A stretch of DNA of 64,000 nucleotides from Algoriphagus sp. GTDB taxonomy: Bacteria > Bacteroidota > Bacteroidia > Cytophagales > Cyclobacteriaceae. Every line of letters begins with the position of its first letter. Within the stretch, counting starts at the first letter, position 1. A program made the translations under genes and the position numbers. The notes under the pieces were generated by a model. That model was not told the DNA's origin and did no database searches. It saw only the letters and a list, made by a program, of their open reading frames with translations. This document shows positions 1-11,219 of the stretch, piece after piece. The DNA is taken from the NCBI RefSeq assembly GCF_013373065.1, contig NZ_JABXIN010000001.1, positions 124,001-188,000 on the forward strand. The letters are read 5' to 3'.

Positions 1-2
1 AC

Positions 3-236
3 AGCTTGGATGAGTCCGACTACACGACCGGTTTTACACCGAATATTTCTGCTAGAGAAGTAACGGAACGCTTGCGCCCTTTTGGAGATATCAATGAACA
101 GCTTTTACGAACCGCCATCTCCCAAATCACCGGCGAAGCTCCATCGGGACGTTTTCAAAAGCTAGACCGAACAGATCTAGGAAGTACCTTAGATCATAAA
201 GTCCGCACAGGGCGAATGATTGAATCGATGAATTAA
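3..236 (+). CDS. C-terminal end of an unidentified protein (cut by the window start)
   Basis: An open frame runs in from the left edge and ends at a TAA at 234-236, followed closely by a hairpin terminator, so this is the 3' end of a real gene. About 77 codons are visible. The tail is hydrophilic and mixed in charge, with no membrane segment and no motif that I can assign. An in-frame TTG at 6 is not a credible start because the frame is open to the edge. The family cannot be named from this fragment. Confidence 0.6.
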   Translation, partial: SLDESDYTTGFTPNISAREVTERLRPFGDINEQLLRTAISQITGEAPSGRFQKLDRTDLGSTLDHKVRTGRMIESMN

Positions 237-245
237 AACATTATT

Positions 246-276
246 AAGAGCTCCAAACAAGGGGCTCTTTTTTTTT
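246..276 (+). terminator. Rho-independent terminator
   Basis: A 9-bp stem (AAGAGCTCC with GGGGCTCTT, one G-T pair) with a 6-nt loop is followed by a run of nine or more T. It lies 10 nt after the stop of the left-edge gene and ends that transcript. Confidence 0.8.
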
Positions 277-410
277 GGTTTTGAAAAATTTTTAAGCACT
301 ACTTTTTAAAAACATTTGGAATATTTTGACAATCGGATAATTTAAGGTTTGAAATTCTACCCTAGTGGGAAAAATTTTAAAATTATTTTAACCAACCAAC
401 CTTTTACAAA

Positions 411-1646
411 ATGAAAAACATCTTGAGAAAACCTGTCTCCATGGCAGGGGTGGTTATTGGAGCGATGGCTTTTGCCTGTATGCCCCAAGAACAAAGTCCG
501 GTGATCAATGACTCTGTCGTGGAATATGTAAAATTCCAAAATGGAGACATTATTCCTGGAAAGTATATCGTTCGCTTAAATGCGACGAATTTGAATTTTA
601 GAAAAACAAAAGACTATGCCAGTAATCAAGCGGCCATGCGAAAAATCAGCATGGACATCTTGGCAAGATATGATATCGCAGAAGCCAGCTTAGGCTATGT
701 TTATGGAAGTTCCATCGAGGGATTTTCTGTAGAATTAACCAATGAAGAATACGAAAAACTATCCAAAGACCCTGCGGTGAAGTTTATCGAACCGGATCGG
801 GTAATTGCTCTTGCCCCACCTCCCGGAAAAGGCCCAGGTGGGGATGATGGAGGTGATGGTGGAGGAAGTGGCCCTGCACAAGAAACTCCTTGGGGAATTA
901 CTAGAGTAGGAGGAGGAGACACCTACACCGGAAATGGTAAAGCCTATGTGATTGATTCAGGAATCGATGCTAGCCATCCTGACCTAAATGTAGATGTTAG
1001 TTTAGGATTTAACGCCTTCACTAAAGGAAAAGACGCTGATCTTTCCCAAGATGGAAGTGGGCATGGAACGCATGTAGCGGGAACCATTGCAGCAGTAGAT
1101 AATAGTATAGGAGTGATAGGTGTTGCAGCCGGGGCAACGGTGGTCCCAGTCAAAGTATTGGATAGTCGGGGATCTGGTTCTTACTCCGGCGTAATTGCAG
1201 GAGTTGATTTTGTAACTGCAAAAGGCTCCAATGTAGATGTGGCAAATATGAGTTTAGGCGGACCTCTTTCTACAGCACTAAACGACGCGGTGATCGCCTT
1301 AGCTGAATCTGGAGTAAAGGTGGCACTAGCCGCTGGAAATGAAAGTACAGATGCTGGAACAAGATCTCCTGCCAGTGCAAACCATCCTAATATCTACACA
1401 GTATCGGCAACGAATAGTAGCGATGTCTTTGCTTCTTTCTCTAACTATGGGAACCCACCTGTGGACTTTGCCGCTCCAGGGGTTGGAGTGCTTTCAACTG
1501 TCCCAGGAGGAGGTTATGCTTTATACAACGGTACTTCTATGGCTTCTCCTCACGTTGCCGGAATCCTTTTAACTGGAAATCCTAGAAACGGAGGATCTTC
1601 AATCAGTGACCCAGACGGAAATCGTGACCCAATTGCGATAAAATAA
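411..1646 (+). CDS. S8 family (subtilisin-like) serine peptidase, lipoprotein
   Basis: Predicted exported serine protease of 411 residues. The N-terminus is a lipoprotein signal with Cys23 following A-F-A, so lipid anchoring is likely. Residues about 50-135 resemble an I9-type inhibitory propeptide, followed by a Gly/Pro-rich linker (about 137-156). The S8 catalytic triad is visible: Asp in VIDSGID, His in GSGHGTHVAGT, and Ser in NGTSMASPHVAG. The protein ends 27 residues after that block with DPDGNRDPIA, an ending I associate with short Bacteroidota S8 peptidases, so it is not truncated. It stands alone, bounded by terminators. Substrate unknown; probably degrades extracellular protein. Confidence 0.92.
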   Translation: MKNILRKPVSMAGVVIGAMAFACMPQEQSPVINDSVVEYVKFQNGDIIPGKYIVRLNATNLNFRKTKDYASNQAAMRKISMDILARYDIAEASLGYVYGSSIEGFSVELTNEEYEKLSKDPAVKFIEPDRVIALAPPPGKGPGGDDGGDGGGSGPAQETPWGITRVGGGDTYTGNGKAYVIDSGIDASHPDLNVDVSLGFNAFTKGKDADLSQDGSGHGTHVAGTIAAVDNSIGVIGVAAGATVVPVKVLDSRGSGSYSGVIAGVDFVTAKGSNVDVANMSLGGPLSTALNDAVIALAESGVKVALAAGNESTDAGTRSPASANHPNIYTVSATNSSDVFASFSNYGNPPVDFAAPGVGVLSTVPGGGYALYNGTSMASPHVAGILLTGNPRNGGSSISDPDGNRDPIAIK

Positions 1647-1661
1647 TTATCATTCATCTAT

Positions 1662-1690
1662 AAAAAGCGGCCGAATCGGTCGCTTTTTCT
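1662..1690 (+). terminator. Rho-independent terminator
   Basis: The stem AAAGCGGCCG/CGGTCGCTTT with a 3-nt loop is followed by T-rich sequence, 16 nt after the S8 peptidase stop. Confidence 0.8.
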
Positions 1691-1758
1691 TTTATTATCA
1701 AATTGTTACGAATTGAACCCGCGCTTTTAGGATTGAAAATTTTGAATACCTTCGAGAT

Positions 1759-1971
1759 ATGGAAGAAATTGCGAGCTTCTTACTTATTCTGACCATCTAC
1801 TTTTTGGGTATACTGGCTATTGTACAGGGAGTTATTCGTCCCAAAAAATTTTTTTTAAGAAAGGAGTCTGACGAGATCATAAAAATCCCAGTAAACTACA
1901 TCCGAATCTTATTTTTAAGCTTTTTGTTAGCTCTAGTCACCACCACCCTCGCCTATCTCCTATTCATATAA
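1759..1971 (+). CDS. Small protein with two predicted membrane helices
   Basis: A 70-residue protein made almost entirely of two hydrophobic segments (about residues 5-26 and 47-70) joined by a short basic and polar loop containing RPKKFF and RKESDE. It has a clean ATG start, is isolated by terminators on both sides, and faces a convergent TPR gene. No family recognised. The alternating hydrophobic and charged pattern argues for a real inner-membrane protein rather than a chance frame, but there is no functional clue. Confidence 0.6.
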   Translation: MEEIASFLLILTIYFLGILAIVQGVIRPKKFFLRKESDEIIKIPVNYIRILFLSFLLALVTTTLAYLLFI

Positions 1972-2004
1972 AAAAGTAAAGGCTGCCTAGATAGACAACC
2001 TTTT
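1971..2004 (-). terminator. Terminator of the TPR-cca operon
   Basis: Read on the minus strand, this is an 11-12 bp stem starting AAAGGTTGTCTA with two G-T wobbles, followed by TTTACTTTTTT. The wobbles pair only on the minus strand, so it serves the leftward operon. Confidence 0.65.
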
Positions 2005-2029
2005 ACCTAAATACTTCCCTTTTTTTTAA

Positions 2030-2734
2030 TTATTGCGTCTTTTTCAAATTCTCTTTTGCAAGCTCAAAACTTGGATCGAGTTCGATAGCTTCTTCAAATG
2101 CAGTCTTCGCTTCTGAATTCGAACCTTGATCCATATAAATCATTCCCTTAAGATTAAGGGCTGCGGCTTTGATGCTGATTTCTTGCGTTTCAGTATCAGA
2201 AACCGGAAAACCAATTTTCTCATCCGGCTTGGCATTTTTTACAAGCATATTGACCGAGTTCAAGGCTTCTTCATAGCGCTTCAAGGAATACTGAAGAAAT
2301 CCGGACTTATAAAGGCTGAAGTTATCCCCTGTAAGCAAATAAAGACGCTCATAATGTGGCAAGGCTCGATCAAGCGCACCCACTTGTTCCAAAGAGTAGG
2401 CTGCAATTTCCAAAGCTCCAATATTTCGGTCATTCACTTCCAAAATATCCAAGGAAACCAACGCAGCTGAAGTAGCCTGCCCTAATTCAAAATAAAGGGT
2501 TCCCAATAATTCTTGAAATCTCAAATTCTCAGGGTTCCTAACAATCAATCGATACAACGCACCTTTCGCCAATTGCGGGTCATTGTAGCGCATGGCCAAT
2601 TGATAAGCGGCTTGGTCCTGAATGTTCAGAGCCAATTTGGTTTTAGGATCCAGCTGGGGAATGGAATCTGTCGTTTGAGAAAAAGATGCATTGGCAAAAA
2701 GCCCAAGCATGAAAATCAGCAATATTCGCTTCAT
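2030..2734 (-). CDS. Exported TPR-repeat protein
   Basis: A 234-residue protein with a classical signal peptide (residues 1-19, ending ASFSQ), probably periplasmic. The remainder is helical tetratricopeptide repeats; the last one, with GMIYMDQG followed by A-FEEAIELDPS, is a textbook TPR at about residues 196-229. TPR arrays serve as protein-protein scaffolds. It lies 13 nt after cca on the same strand and is probably last in a three-gene operon. No partner can be deduced. Confidence 0.85.
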   Translation of the reverse strand: MKRILLIFMLGLFANASFSQTTDSIPQLDPKTKLALNIQDQAAYQLAMRYNDPQLAKGALYRLIVRNPENLRFQELLGTLYFELGQATSAALVSLDILEVNDRNIGALEIAAYSLEQVGALDRALPHYERLYLLTGDNFSLYKSGFLQYSLKRYEEALNSVNMLVKNAKPDEKIGFPVSDTETQEISIKAAALNLKGMIYMDQGSNSEAKTAFEEAIELDPSFELAKENLKKTQ

Positions 2735-2747
2735 GGTTTAGTTTAGT

Positions 2748-4172
2748 TTAATTCTTGTTTTGAGGTGAAAGCCCCATTCGCTTCGCAATTTCTATCATCA
2801 AATTCCGAGCCTCTTGGGGATTATTTTTGATTTTGCCTTCCAATATAGCTTCTTTAATTTCTTCTTTGATATCCCCTACCAGTTTCGATGGTTTAAGTCC
2901 GAATGTGCTCATAATTTCTTCTCCACTTACTGGTGGTTGGAAATTTCGAACCTGGTCTTTTTCTTCTACTTCTTGAAGCTTTCGTTCTACCTTATCGAAA
3001 TTCTCCAAATAGCGCTTTACTTTTTTATTATTCTTTGAAGTAATATCTGCCCGACACAACTTCATCAAATCATCAATGGCATCACCGGCATCAAAAAGCA
3101 ATCGACGTAAAGCGGAATCCGTCACTTCATCCTTAACCAAAGCAATAGGGCGCAGATGAAGACGCACTAATTTTTGGACAAACTTCATACGTTCGTCCAT
3201 TGGAAGCTTCAGTCTCTTAAAGATTCCAGGGACCATTCGGGAGCCTTTATCTTCATGCCCATGAAACGTCCAGCCCGACTTTTGGTTGAATCGTTTCGTA
3301 GCGGGTTTGGCTATATCATGTAGGATAGCAGCCCATCGCAGCCATAAATCATCACTGACTTTGGCTACATTGTCCAATACCTGTAAGGTGTGGTAGAAAT
3401 TGTCCTTATGGGATTTATCATCCACGGTATCTACCCCCTGTAATTCCACCATCTCAGGGAAAAACTCATGCAATAACTTCCCCGCAAACAATAAATTGAA
3501 TCCATAGGAAGGTTTTTTGGTCAAGACAATCTTATTAAGCTCGGTGACAATCCGCTCGGCAGAAACAATTTTCAAGCGATGTGCATTGCTCTGAATAGCA
3601 AAAAAGGTGTCCGGTTCAATATCGAACTCTAATTGAGCAGCAAATCGTATCGCACGCATCATTCGTAAAGGATCATCAGAAAAAGTCACATTGGGATCCA
3701 AGGGAGTTTTGATCAATTTACGCTTTAGGTCTCTCTGACCCCCAAATGGATCTAGCAATTCTCCATAATTCCCACTATTCAAGGAGATTGCCATGGCATT
3801 GATCGTGAAATCTCTCCGCTCTAAATCTTCCATTAAGGTGCCATCTTCTACAATTGGCTTCCGACTATGGGACCGGTAAGATTCCCTTCTTGCGCCGACA
3901 AATTCCAATTCTGAATCATCTAATTTTAGCATTGCAGTGCCAAAATTCTTGAAAACGGAAAGCGGCACATGGAAATCGAAGGATTTTGCCACCTCTTCCG
4001 CTAGTTCAATCCCACTTCCTACACAAGTAAAATCAATATCCTTGCTTTCTCGCCCCATTAATAAGTCCCGCACATAGCCACCTACCACATAGGTATCTAC
4101 GCCCAGTTTTTGTCCAGCTGCGGCGACTTTTTCAAATAAAGGGTTTTGATCCAGCTTATTTTTGAAATTCAT
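2748..4172 (-). CDS. cca: CCA tRNA nucleotidyltransferase with HD domain
   Basis: Adds or repairs the 3'-terminal CCA of tRNAs. The 474-residue protein begins with a class II polymerase-beta-type nucleotidyltransferase domain: VVGGYVRDLLMG at about residues 29-40, then the metal-binding DIDF. An RNA-binding helical region follows (about 180-250) containing FSDDPLRMMRAIRF, and an HD phosphohydrolase domain with HDIAKP near residue 287. The length and order match bacterial CCA enzymes of the HD type. It overlaps the upstream gene by 4 nt (ATGA), indicating translational coupling. Cytosolic housekeeping enzyme. Confidence 0.95.
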   Translation of the reverse strand: MNFKNKLDQNPLFEKVAAAGQKLGVDTYVVGGYVRDLLMGRESKDIDFTCVGSGIELAEEVAKSFDFHVPLSVFKNFGTAMLKLDDSELEFVGARRESYRSHSRKPIVEDGTLMEDLERRDFTINAMAISLNSGNYGELLDPFGGQRDLKRKLIKTPLDPNVTFSDDPLRMMRAIRFAAQLEFDIEPDTFFAIQSNAHRLKIVSAERIVTELNKIVLTKKPSYGFNLLFAGKLLHEFFPEMVELQGVDTVDDKSHKDNFYHTLQVLDNVAKVSDDLWLRWAAILHDIAKPATKRFNQKSGWTFHGHEDKGSRMVPGIFKRLKLPMDERMKFVQKLVRLHLRPIALVKDEVTDSALRRLLFDAGDAIDDLMKLCRADITSKNNKKVKRYLENFDKVERKLQEVEEKDQVRNFQPPVSGEEIMSTFGLKPSKLVGDIKEEIKEAILEGKIKNNPQEARNLMIEIAKRMGLSPQNKN

Positions 4173-4639
4173 CCTTTGATGATTTTGACATCCCCTTCGG
4201 GACTCAGATATAATTCTTTGAGGTTTGGACTAAAAAGTGGAAAATACAAGTCCGTCTCTTGATCCGGTTTTCCATCACTATCGATTTTGCAGAGCACTAA
4301 TTCCGAAATTTGGAAAAGCAACTTATTCCACTCTTTATCCCGAATCAATGAAAATCGTACCTGTCCGTTGTCAACCAGATCTTTGGGAATGGTTGGACCA
4401 GGCTCGGTATGATACAGAGTGGGTTTAGAGGCGAATTCTACAATATCCAAGGATACTTCCGAAAATTGACCTGCTACTGAGCGAATCTGAAAAAGATCAA
4501 AAAGCAAGAATACCCAATCCTTTCCCAGATCAGGAGTCCATGCACTCATTTTGCATAAGGTGATGATTTTCTTGTTCCCTTCTCGAATTCGGAATAGTCT
4601 CTGTTTCTGAAGCCCTGCTGCTATTACCTTTTGATCCAA
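4169..4639 (-). CDS. Conserved-looking hypothetical protein upstream of cca
   Basis: A 156-residue soluble protein with no signal peptide or membrane helix. I do not recognise the family. It is rich in beta-type hydrophobic alternation, with several Trp and Phe residues (SAWTPDLGKDWVF near residues 32-44). Its stop overlaps the cca start (ATGA), so the two are probably co-translated, which may hint at a role linked to tRNA maturation; that is only guilt by association. It is first in the minus-strand operon. Confidence 0.7.
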   Translation of the reverse strand: MDQKVIAAGLQKQRLFRIREGNKKIITLCKMSAWTPDLGKDWVFLLFDLFQIRSVAGQFSEVSLDIVEFASKPTLYHTEPGPTIPKDLVDNGQVRFSLIRDKEWNKLLFQISELVLCKIDSDGKPDQETDLYFPLFSPNLKELYLSPEGDVKIIKG

Positions 4640-4778
4640 CTTTTCTCAATTTTTGCACAAAAATAAACAGATATCTGAGAGCAAAGGTCAGAAAGCCCAA
4701 TTTCTCCTTCTATTAAAAAGTTTGAGGCCTGAAAGTTGAAGCATAATCCCCAAAGTAAATTGAATTATTTTTTATTAG

Positions 4779-4815
4779 ACGTTAGCCTTGATAAGGTTAG
4801 ACCTTATACTAACCA
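4779..4815. repeat. Cluster of overlapping inverted repeats
   Basis: Three overlapping palindromes: CCTT-gat-AAGG near 4786-4796, ATAAGGT-TAG-ACCTTAT at 4791-4807 (perfect), and GGTTAG-8nt-CTAACC at 4795-4814 (perfect). They lie about 150 nt upstream of the unknown gene starting at 4639 and downstream of the HTH gene terminator. This could be an operator or a switching RNA structure; no assignment. Confidence 0.4.
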
Positions 4816-4859
4816 AAAAATAATACAAAACCCTTAAGTTGTTATGATAATATAAAAAT

Positions 4860-4889
4860 AAAAAAAGGCAGTGAGTCCTGCCTTTTTTG
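4860..4889 (-). terminator. Bidirectional-looking hairpin terminator
   Basis: AAAAAGGCAG/CTGCCTTTTT with a 6-nt loop lies 20 nt after the stop of the HTH gene on the minus strand. It has a T tract in both directions. Confidence 0.75.
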
Positions 4890-4908
4890 ATTAGAAATGA
4901 TGCATCTA

Positions 4909-5310
4909 TTATCCTCTCAACCAATTGATAAATGTTTGGTATCCTACACCTACTTCTCTAGCGAAAGCAGCTTTGGTTTTCTTACCTGCAGCAGCAACTT
5001 TTTCCCATTCAGCAAGGATCTTACTTTTTTCAGCATCAGAGAATGTTCTTCTTTTTGAAGTCTTTCCGGTAGACTGTCCGGTAATCAAACCGATCAACTC
5101 ATTTAAATCATTAACGAATCTACCATCAGTTAAAAATAATCCTGCATTTTCTAATTTCTTGATGACGTCATCCTTTGGGTTTACTGGAGTAACAGCAATT
5201 CCTCTAGCAGCCGCTTCATGAAGATCTATTCTTTTTCCTTCAGCAGTCACATAGACAAAACCATCATTTTTTTTCAAGTCAGCAATAGCTTCTTTAATTA
5301 ATTCTCTCAT
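4909..5310 (-). CDS. Small protein with transposase-OrfA-like helix-turn-helix
   Basis: I chose the ATG at 5310 (133 residues, MRELIKEAIADLK). The frame extends to 5343, but the extra 11 residues come from AT-rich sequence that looks non-coding. The C-terminal 45 residues (about 88-133) match the HTH_Tnp pattern of IS3/IS66-type OrfA: RRTFSDAEKSKIL, a variable helix, then FAREVGVGYQTFINWLRG as the recognition helices. The N-terminal part (KNDGFVYVTAEGKRIDLHEAA) is unlike a transposase. No OrfB, terminal repeats or target duplication are nearby, so it may be a domesticated DNA-binding protein. Function unknown. Confidence 0.7.
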   Translation of the reverse strand: MRELIKEAIADLKKNDGFVYVTAEGKRIDLHEAAARGIAVTPVNPKDDVIKKLENAGLFLTDGRFVNDLNELIGLITGQSTGKTSKRRTFSDAEKSKILAEWEKVAAAGKKTKAAFAREVGVGYQTFINWLRG

Positions 5311-7401
<2,091 letters not shown>

Positions 7402-7432
7402 ACGAAACCCGAATTTCCGGGAACCAATTATT

Positions 7433-9232
7433 ATGGATAGAAATCAAGCAACAGGGCTGATTTTATTTGCTGCGGTCATCCTCATTTATTCCATCTTTTT
7501 TGCGAGTGGCCCAGAAGTACCACCTACCGAAGAGATCCAGACAAATGAACTGGTAAGTTCTGTAGAAGAGCCCATCCAAGATCAAGCTACTTTAGCCGAG
7601 CCTGAATCTGACAGCTTATCGCAGGAAAAGCTGGATGAATACGGAGTTCTGGCCACATTCACTTTAGGAGAAGAAGAGCTCGTTACCTTAGAAAACGAGT
7701 TGATCCGCTTGGAAATTTCTACAAAGGGAGCCGGCATCAAAAATGTAATCCTGAAGGAATATAAAAATTGGGAAGGAGGCGATCTATATCTATTGGATGA
7801 TGAATCCTCATCCATGACCCATACCTTGACTACTTCCCGTGGCCCCGTTCAATTAGAGGATTTCTTTTTCGCACCTAATCTATCGACTGAAACATCGGAA
7901 GATGGAAAAGAAACAAAAGTACTTACACTAAGTGCCAGTACAGAAAGTGGTTCTCTGATTCAGCGATACAGCCTACCCTCAGATTCTTATCAGGTAGAAA
8001 AAAGCTTAGAAATTGATCGGTTTGCAGGTGTTTTCACACAAAACAGCGTCACGCTAGACTGGAAAGATCAAGCGCGTGCCCATGAACGGGATTTAGCCGA
8101 ATCAAGAAGAAAAACCCAAGTCAATTACTACACCGCGAGCGGTTCTTATGACAATTTGGGAGTGGGAGAATCTCCAGAAACCAATATTCCAGAAGAACCT
8201 GTAAAGTGGATTGGTTTCAGTCAGCGATTTTTTACAGCTGGTATTATTGCTGATGAACCGTTCAATCAAGTTAGCTTAGCACAAAGCACTCCTACAGACA
8301 GCATGTTTGTACGTAACATGGAGGCTCAGTTGAATATCCCACTTAATTCAGGAAAAGCTTCCTACCAGTATTACTTTGGCCCAGATAAATACAAAGTTTT
8401 AAAAGGAGTCACTGAGGGATTTGAAAAGAACGTAGACATGGGCTACTTCTTTGTGAGCTGGGTGAATAAATACATCATTGTCAACCTATTCGCTTTCCTC
8501 GAGAAATTCTTCGACAACTATGGGGTGATCATCATCTTAATTGTTTTGATCATCAAACTCGCCCTGTCTCCCTTGACTTACAAGTCTTATATCGGGATGG
8601 CAAAAATGCGAGTTATCAAACCTGAAATTGACGAACTAAAGGAGAAATACGGTGAAGACCCTACCAAAATGCAGCAAGAGCAAATGAAGCTTTTCTCGCA
8701 ATTAGGGGTTAGTCCAATCTCAGGATGTTTGCCTCTCTTGTTGCAGATGCCTTTCTTATTTGCAATGTTCTTCTTTTTCCCAAATTCTATCGAACTCCGT
8801 CAGGAATCTTTCCTTTGGGCGAAGGACCTTTCTACCTATGATGAATTCATCAAATTGCCGTTTACAATTCCTTTCTATGGATCCCATGTAAGTTTGTTTA
8901 CGCTTTTGATGACCGTTTCACAGATTATTTACACCCATTTTAATAATCAGCTGACAACGGCTACAGGTCCAATGAAAAATTTGGGCTACATCATGCCGGT
9001 AATGTTTATGTTTATCCTAAACTCTTACCCTGCTGGTTTGAGCTTCTATTACTTTGTTTCGAACGTAGTCACCTTCGGTCAACAAGCCTTAATCAAGCTA
9101 TTCGTAGACGATCAAAAAATCCGTCAGAAAGTAGAAGAAAACAAGGTGAAAAATGCAAACAAGAAAAAATCCAAATTCCAACAGCGTTTGGAAGATGCGA
9201 TGAAGGCAGCAGATGCAAATCGGAAAAAATAA
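7433..9232 (+). CDS. yidC: Membrane protein insertase YidC
   Basis: Inserts and folds inner-membrane proteins, alone or with SecYEG. The 599-residue protein has TM1 at about residues 8-25, a large periplasmic beta domain (about 60-340, typical of Gram-negative YidC), and then the conserved insertase core with several helices from about 355 to 560, including the Gly/Pro/Cys-rich GVSPISGCLPLLLQMPF. The tail is strongly basic (KNANKKKSKFQQR), as expected for ribosome contact. It lies 31 nt downstream of pyrG and ends at a clear terminator. Confidence 0.97.
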   Translation: MDRNQATGLILFAAVILIYSIFFASGPEVPPTEEIQTNELVSSVEEPIQDQATLAEPESDSLSQEKLDEYGVLATFTLGEEELVTLENELIRLEISTKGAGIKNVILKEYKNWEGGDLYLLDDESSSMTHTLTTSRGPVQLEDFFFAPNLSTETSEDGKETKVLTLSASTESGSLIQRYSLPSDSYQVEKSLEIDRFAGVFTQNSVTLDWKDQARAHERDLAESRRKTQVNYYTASGSYDNLGVGESPETNIPEEPVKWIGFSQRFFTAGIIADEPFNQVSLAQSTPTDSMFVRNMEAQLNIPLNSGKASYQYYFGPDKYKVLKGVTEGFEKNVDMGYFFVSWVNKYIIVNLFAFLEKFFDNYGVIIILIVLIIKLALSPLTYKSYIGMAKMRVIKPEIDELKEKYGEDPTKMQQEQMKLFSQLGVSPISGCLPLLLQMPFLFAMFFFFPNSIELRQESFLWAKDLSTYDEFIKLPFTIPFYGSHVSLFTLLMTVSQIIYTHFNNQLTTATGPMKNLGYIMPVMFMFILNSYPAGLSFYYFVSNVVTFGQQALIKLFVDDQKIRQKVEENKVKNANKKKSKFQQRLEDAMKAADANRKK

Positions 9233-9234
9233 TC

Positions 9235-9259
9235 AAAAAGGGCTTTAGGCCCTTTTTTT
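9235..9259 (+). terminator. Rho-independent terminator of pyrG-yidC
   Basis: AAAAAGGGC/GCCCTTTTT with a 5-nt loop and a T7 tail begins 3 nt after the yidC stop. Confidence 0.85.
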
Positions 9260-9521
9260 GTTGCTATCAAATGCTCCTTTGAAACAGCCTTACTTATGAT
9301 GTGGATCAAAATTGAAAACAACAAACTTTAACAGTTTGCTAAAGCCGAAACCACAGAAGTCCTAAATAATTGATAATTAAAGGGTTTGGGTCGAATTCTA
9401 CCTTTAAAACCCCCGAAAAAAAGATTTCTTACGAAGAATTAGGCATGTAAAAAAAGGGAGTAAATCGCTCGTTAGCGTGCGGATTTTGATTAATATTGAA
9501 TCTTAAATTTTGATCACAACC

Positions 9522-10313
9522 ATGGGAAAAATCATTGCCATTGCCAATCAAAAAGGTGGAGTTGGTAAAACAACAACCGCGATGAACCTTGCTGCAAGTT
9601 TGGCGGTCTTGGAATACAAAACCCTGGTGATTGACGCAGACCCTCAGGCCAACACAACTTCCGGTTTGGGCCAAGACCCGAAATCAATCAGCACGAGTAT
9701 TTACGAATGTATGGTTGATGGAATTCCTGTAGAGGAAATCATTATCAAAACCGATATTGAATATTTGGACCTTGTGCCTTCCCATATTGATTTGGTTGGG
9801 GCAGAAGTGGAAATGATCAATATGGAAAACCGGGAAGAAAAGATGAAGGAGGTGATTTCCGGGATTCGTGATCAGTATGATTTCATCATTATTGATTGTT
9901 CTCCATCCTTAGGATTAATCACAATCAATGCACTAACTGCAGCCAATTCCGTAATCATCCCAGTACAATGCGAGTATTTTGCATTGGAAGGTTTGGGTAA
10001 ACTTTTGAATACCATAAAAATCATCCAAACCCGCTTGAATACGGATTTGGAAATAGAGGGAATATTATTGACCATGTATGATGTCCGTCTTAGACTTTCC
10101 AATCAAGTCGTGGAGGAAGTTCGGATTCATTTCAAAAACATGGTATTTGAAACCATTATCCCAAGAAATGTCCGCTTGGGAGAAGCTCCAAGTTTTGGTT
10201 TACCTGCCATTGCATTTGATGCAGAAGGAAAAGGAGCAATAGCTTATTTAAATTTGGCCAATGAGATTGCCGAAAAAAACGGACTGAAAAAAGAAACTGA
10301 GACTCATGGCTGA
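9522..10313 (+). CDS. parA: Chromosome partitioning ATPase ParA (Soj)
   Basis: Dynamic ATPase that moves ParB-bound origin regions apart. The ATG at 9522 ([13 protein letters not shown]) fits family N-termini; an in-frame TTG 12 nt earlier is unlikely. The 263-residue protein has the deviant Walker A KGGVGKTT (about residues 10-17), DADPQANTT, and Walker [11 protein letters not shown]. It is followed by parB with an 8-nt overlap. Chromosomal rather than plasmid type, judged by the housekeeping neighbours dapB and lepB. No parS palindrome was noticed nearby. Confidence 0.97.
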   Translation: MGKIIAIANQKGGVGKTTTAMNLAASLAVLEYKTLVIDADPQANTTSGLGQDPKSISTSIYECMVDGIPVEEIIIKTDIEYLDLVPSHIDLVGAEVEMINMENREEKMKEVISGIRDQYDFIIIDCSPSLGLITINALTAANSVIIPVQCEYFALEGLGKLLNTIKIIQTRLNTDLEIEGILLTMYDVRLRLSNQVVEEVRIHFKNMVFETIIPRNVRLGEAPSFGLPAIAFDAEGKGAIAYLNLANEIAEKNGLKKETETHG

Positions 10314-11217
10314 CAATAAACCTAATCGAAAAAAAAGTGCCCTTGGAAGAGGGTTAGGAGCCTTATTACAAGACAGCCCCGCTAAGAACAGCTCAGAAGA
10401 AATTCTACCTGAAGTTCAGAAGACCGGGATTTTTGAAATCCCCTTGGAATCTATCCAAGTAAACCCTTTTCAGCCTCGGACCCATTTTGACAAAGAGGCA
10501 TTGGAAGAGCTCGCTGAATCCATTAAAGTTCAGGGAATCATCCAGCCGATTACCGTACGAAAGCTGGACCAGGACGAGTATCAGCTTATTTCCGGAGAAC
10601 GACGATTTCAAGCATCCAAGCTTGCAGGATTAAAGAAAATTCCCGCCTACATTCGAACAGCCAACGATCAGCAAATGCTGGAAATGGCCCTGATTGAAAA
10701 TATTCAACGGGAAAATCTAAATGCCCTGGAAATCGCGCAATCTTATCAGCGTCTCCTTGCAGAATGCGATCTTAAGCAAGAAGAATTAGGGGATCGAGTT
10801 GGAAAAAATCGGACAACTGTAAATAATTATTTGCGGCTTCTAAAATTACCTCCTTCAATCCAAGCTGCAATTCGGGATCAGAAAATCTCCATGGGTCACG
10901 CGCGTGCCTTGATCAACATAGATGATATTGACAAGCAATTGGCAATTTTCAAAAAAGCGGTTGAAGAGGACCTCAGTGTTCGAAAAGTAGAAGCTTTGGT
11001 AAAGGCTCTCAATGAAGGTAAAACCGGAAAAAAGGAAAAACCGGAATTGGATCCAGTCAAAAAATATGAATTGAATAAGCTTCAGCAGCGACTGGCCTCT
11101 CATTTTGGAACGAAAGTGTCACTAAAGTCTGACACCAAAAATCGTGGAGAAATCAAAATTCCTTTTCATTCGGCTTCTGACCTTAACAGGATATTAGAAA
11201 TTCTCGAAATCATCTGA
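10306..11217 (+). CDS. parB: Chromosome partitioning protein ParB (Spo0J)
   Basis: DNA-binding CTPase clamp that loads at parS and works with ParA. The 303-residue protein carries the N-terminal ParB/Srx domain with [11 protein letters not shown] and the CTP-binding GERRFQAS (about residues 100-107), then the central HTH region with [24 protein letters not shown], and a C-terminal dimerisation segment. A basic stretch at residues 6-11 precedes the GRGLGALL motif near the start that is typical of chromosomal ParB. It overlaps parA by 8 nt. Confidence 0.97.
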   Translation: MADNKPNRKKSALGRGLGALLQDSPAKNSSEEILPEVQKTGIFEIPLESIQVNPFQPRTHFDKEALEELAESIKVQGIIQPITVRKLDQDEYQLISGERRFQASKLAGLKKIPAYIRTANDQQMLEMALIENIQRENLNALEIAQSYQRLLAECDLKQEELGDRVGKNRTTVNNYLRLLKLPPSIQAAIRDQKISMGHARALINIDDIDKQLAIFKKAVEEDLSVRKVEALVKALNEGKTGKKEKPELDPVKKYELNKLQQRLASHFGTKVSLKSDTKNRGEIKIPFHSASDLNRILEILEII

Positions 11218-11219
11218 TT

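Noticed and set aside
4909..5310. Insertion sequence
   Set aside because: HTH resembles OrfA, but there is no OrfB, no terminal inverted repeats and no target duplication.
9260..9521. Possible parS site or replication origin near parAB
   Set aside because: No 16-bp parS-like palindrome and no dnaA-box cluster were noticed in the gap or nearby; dnaA, dnaN and gyrB are absent.
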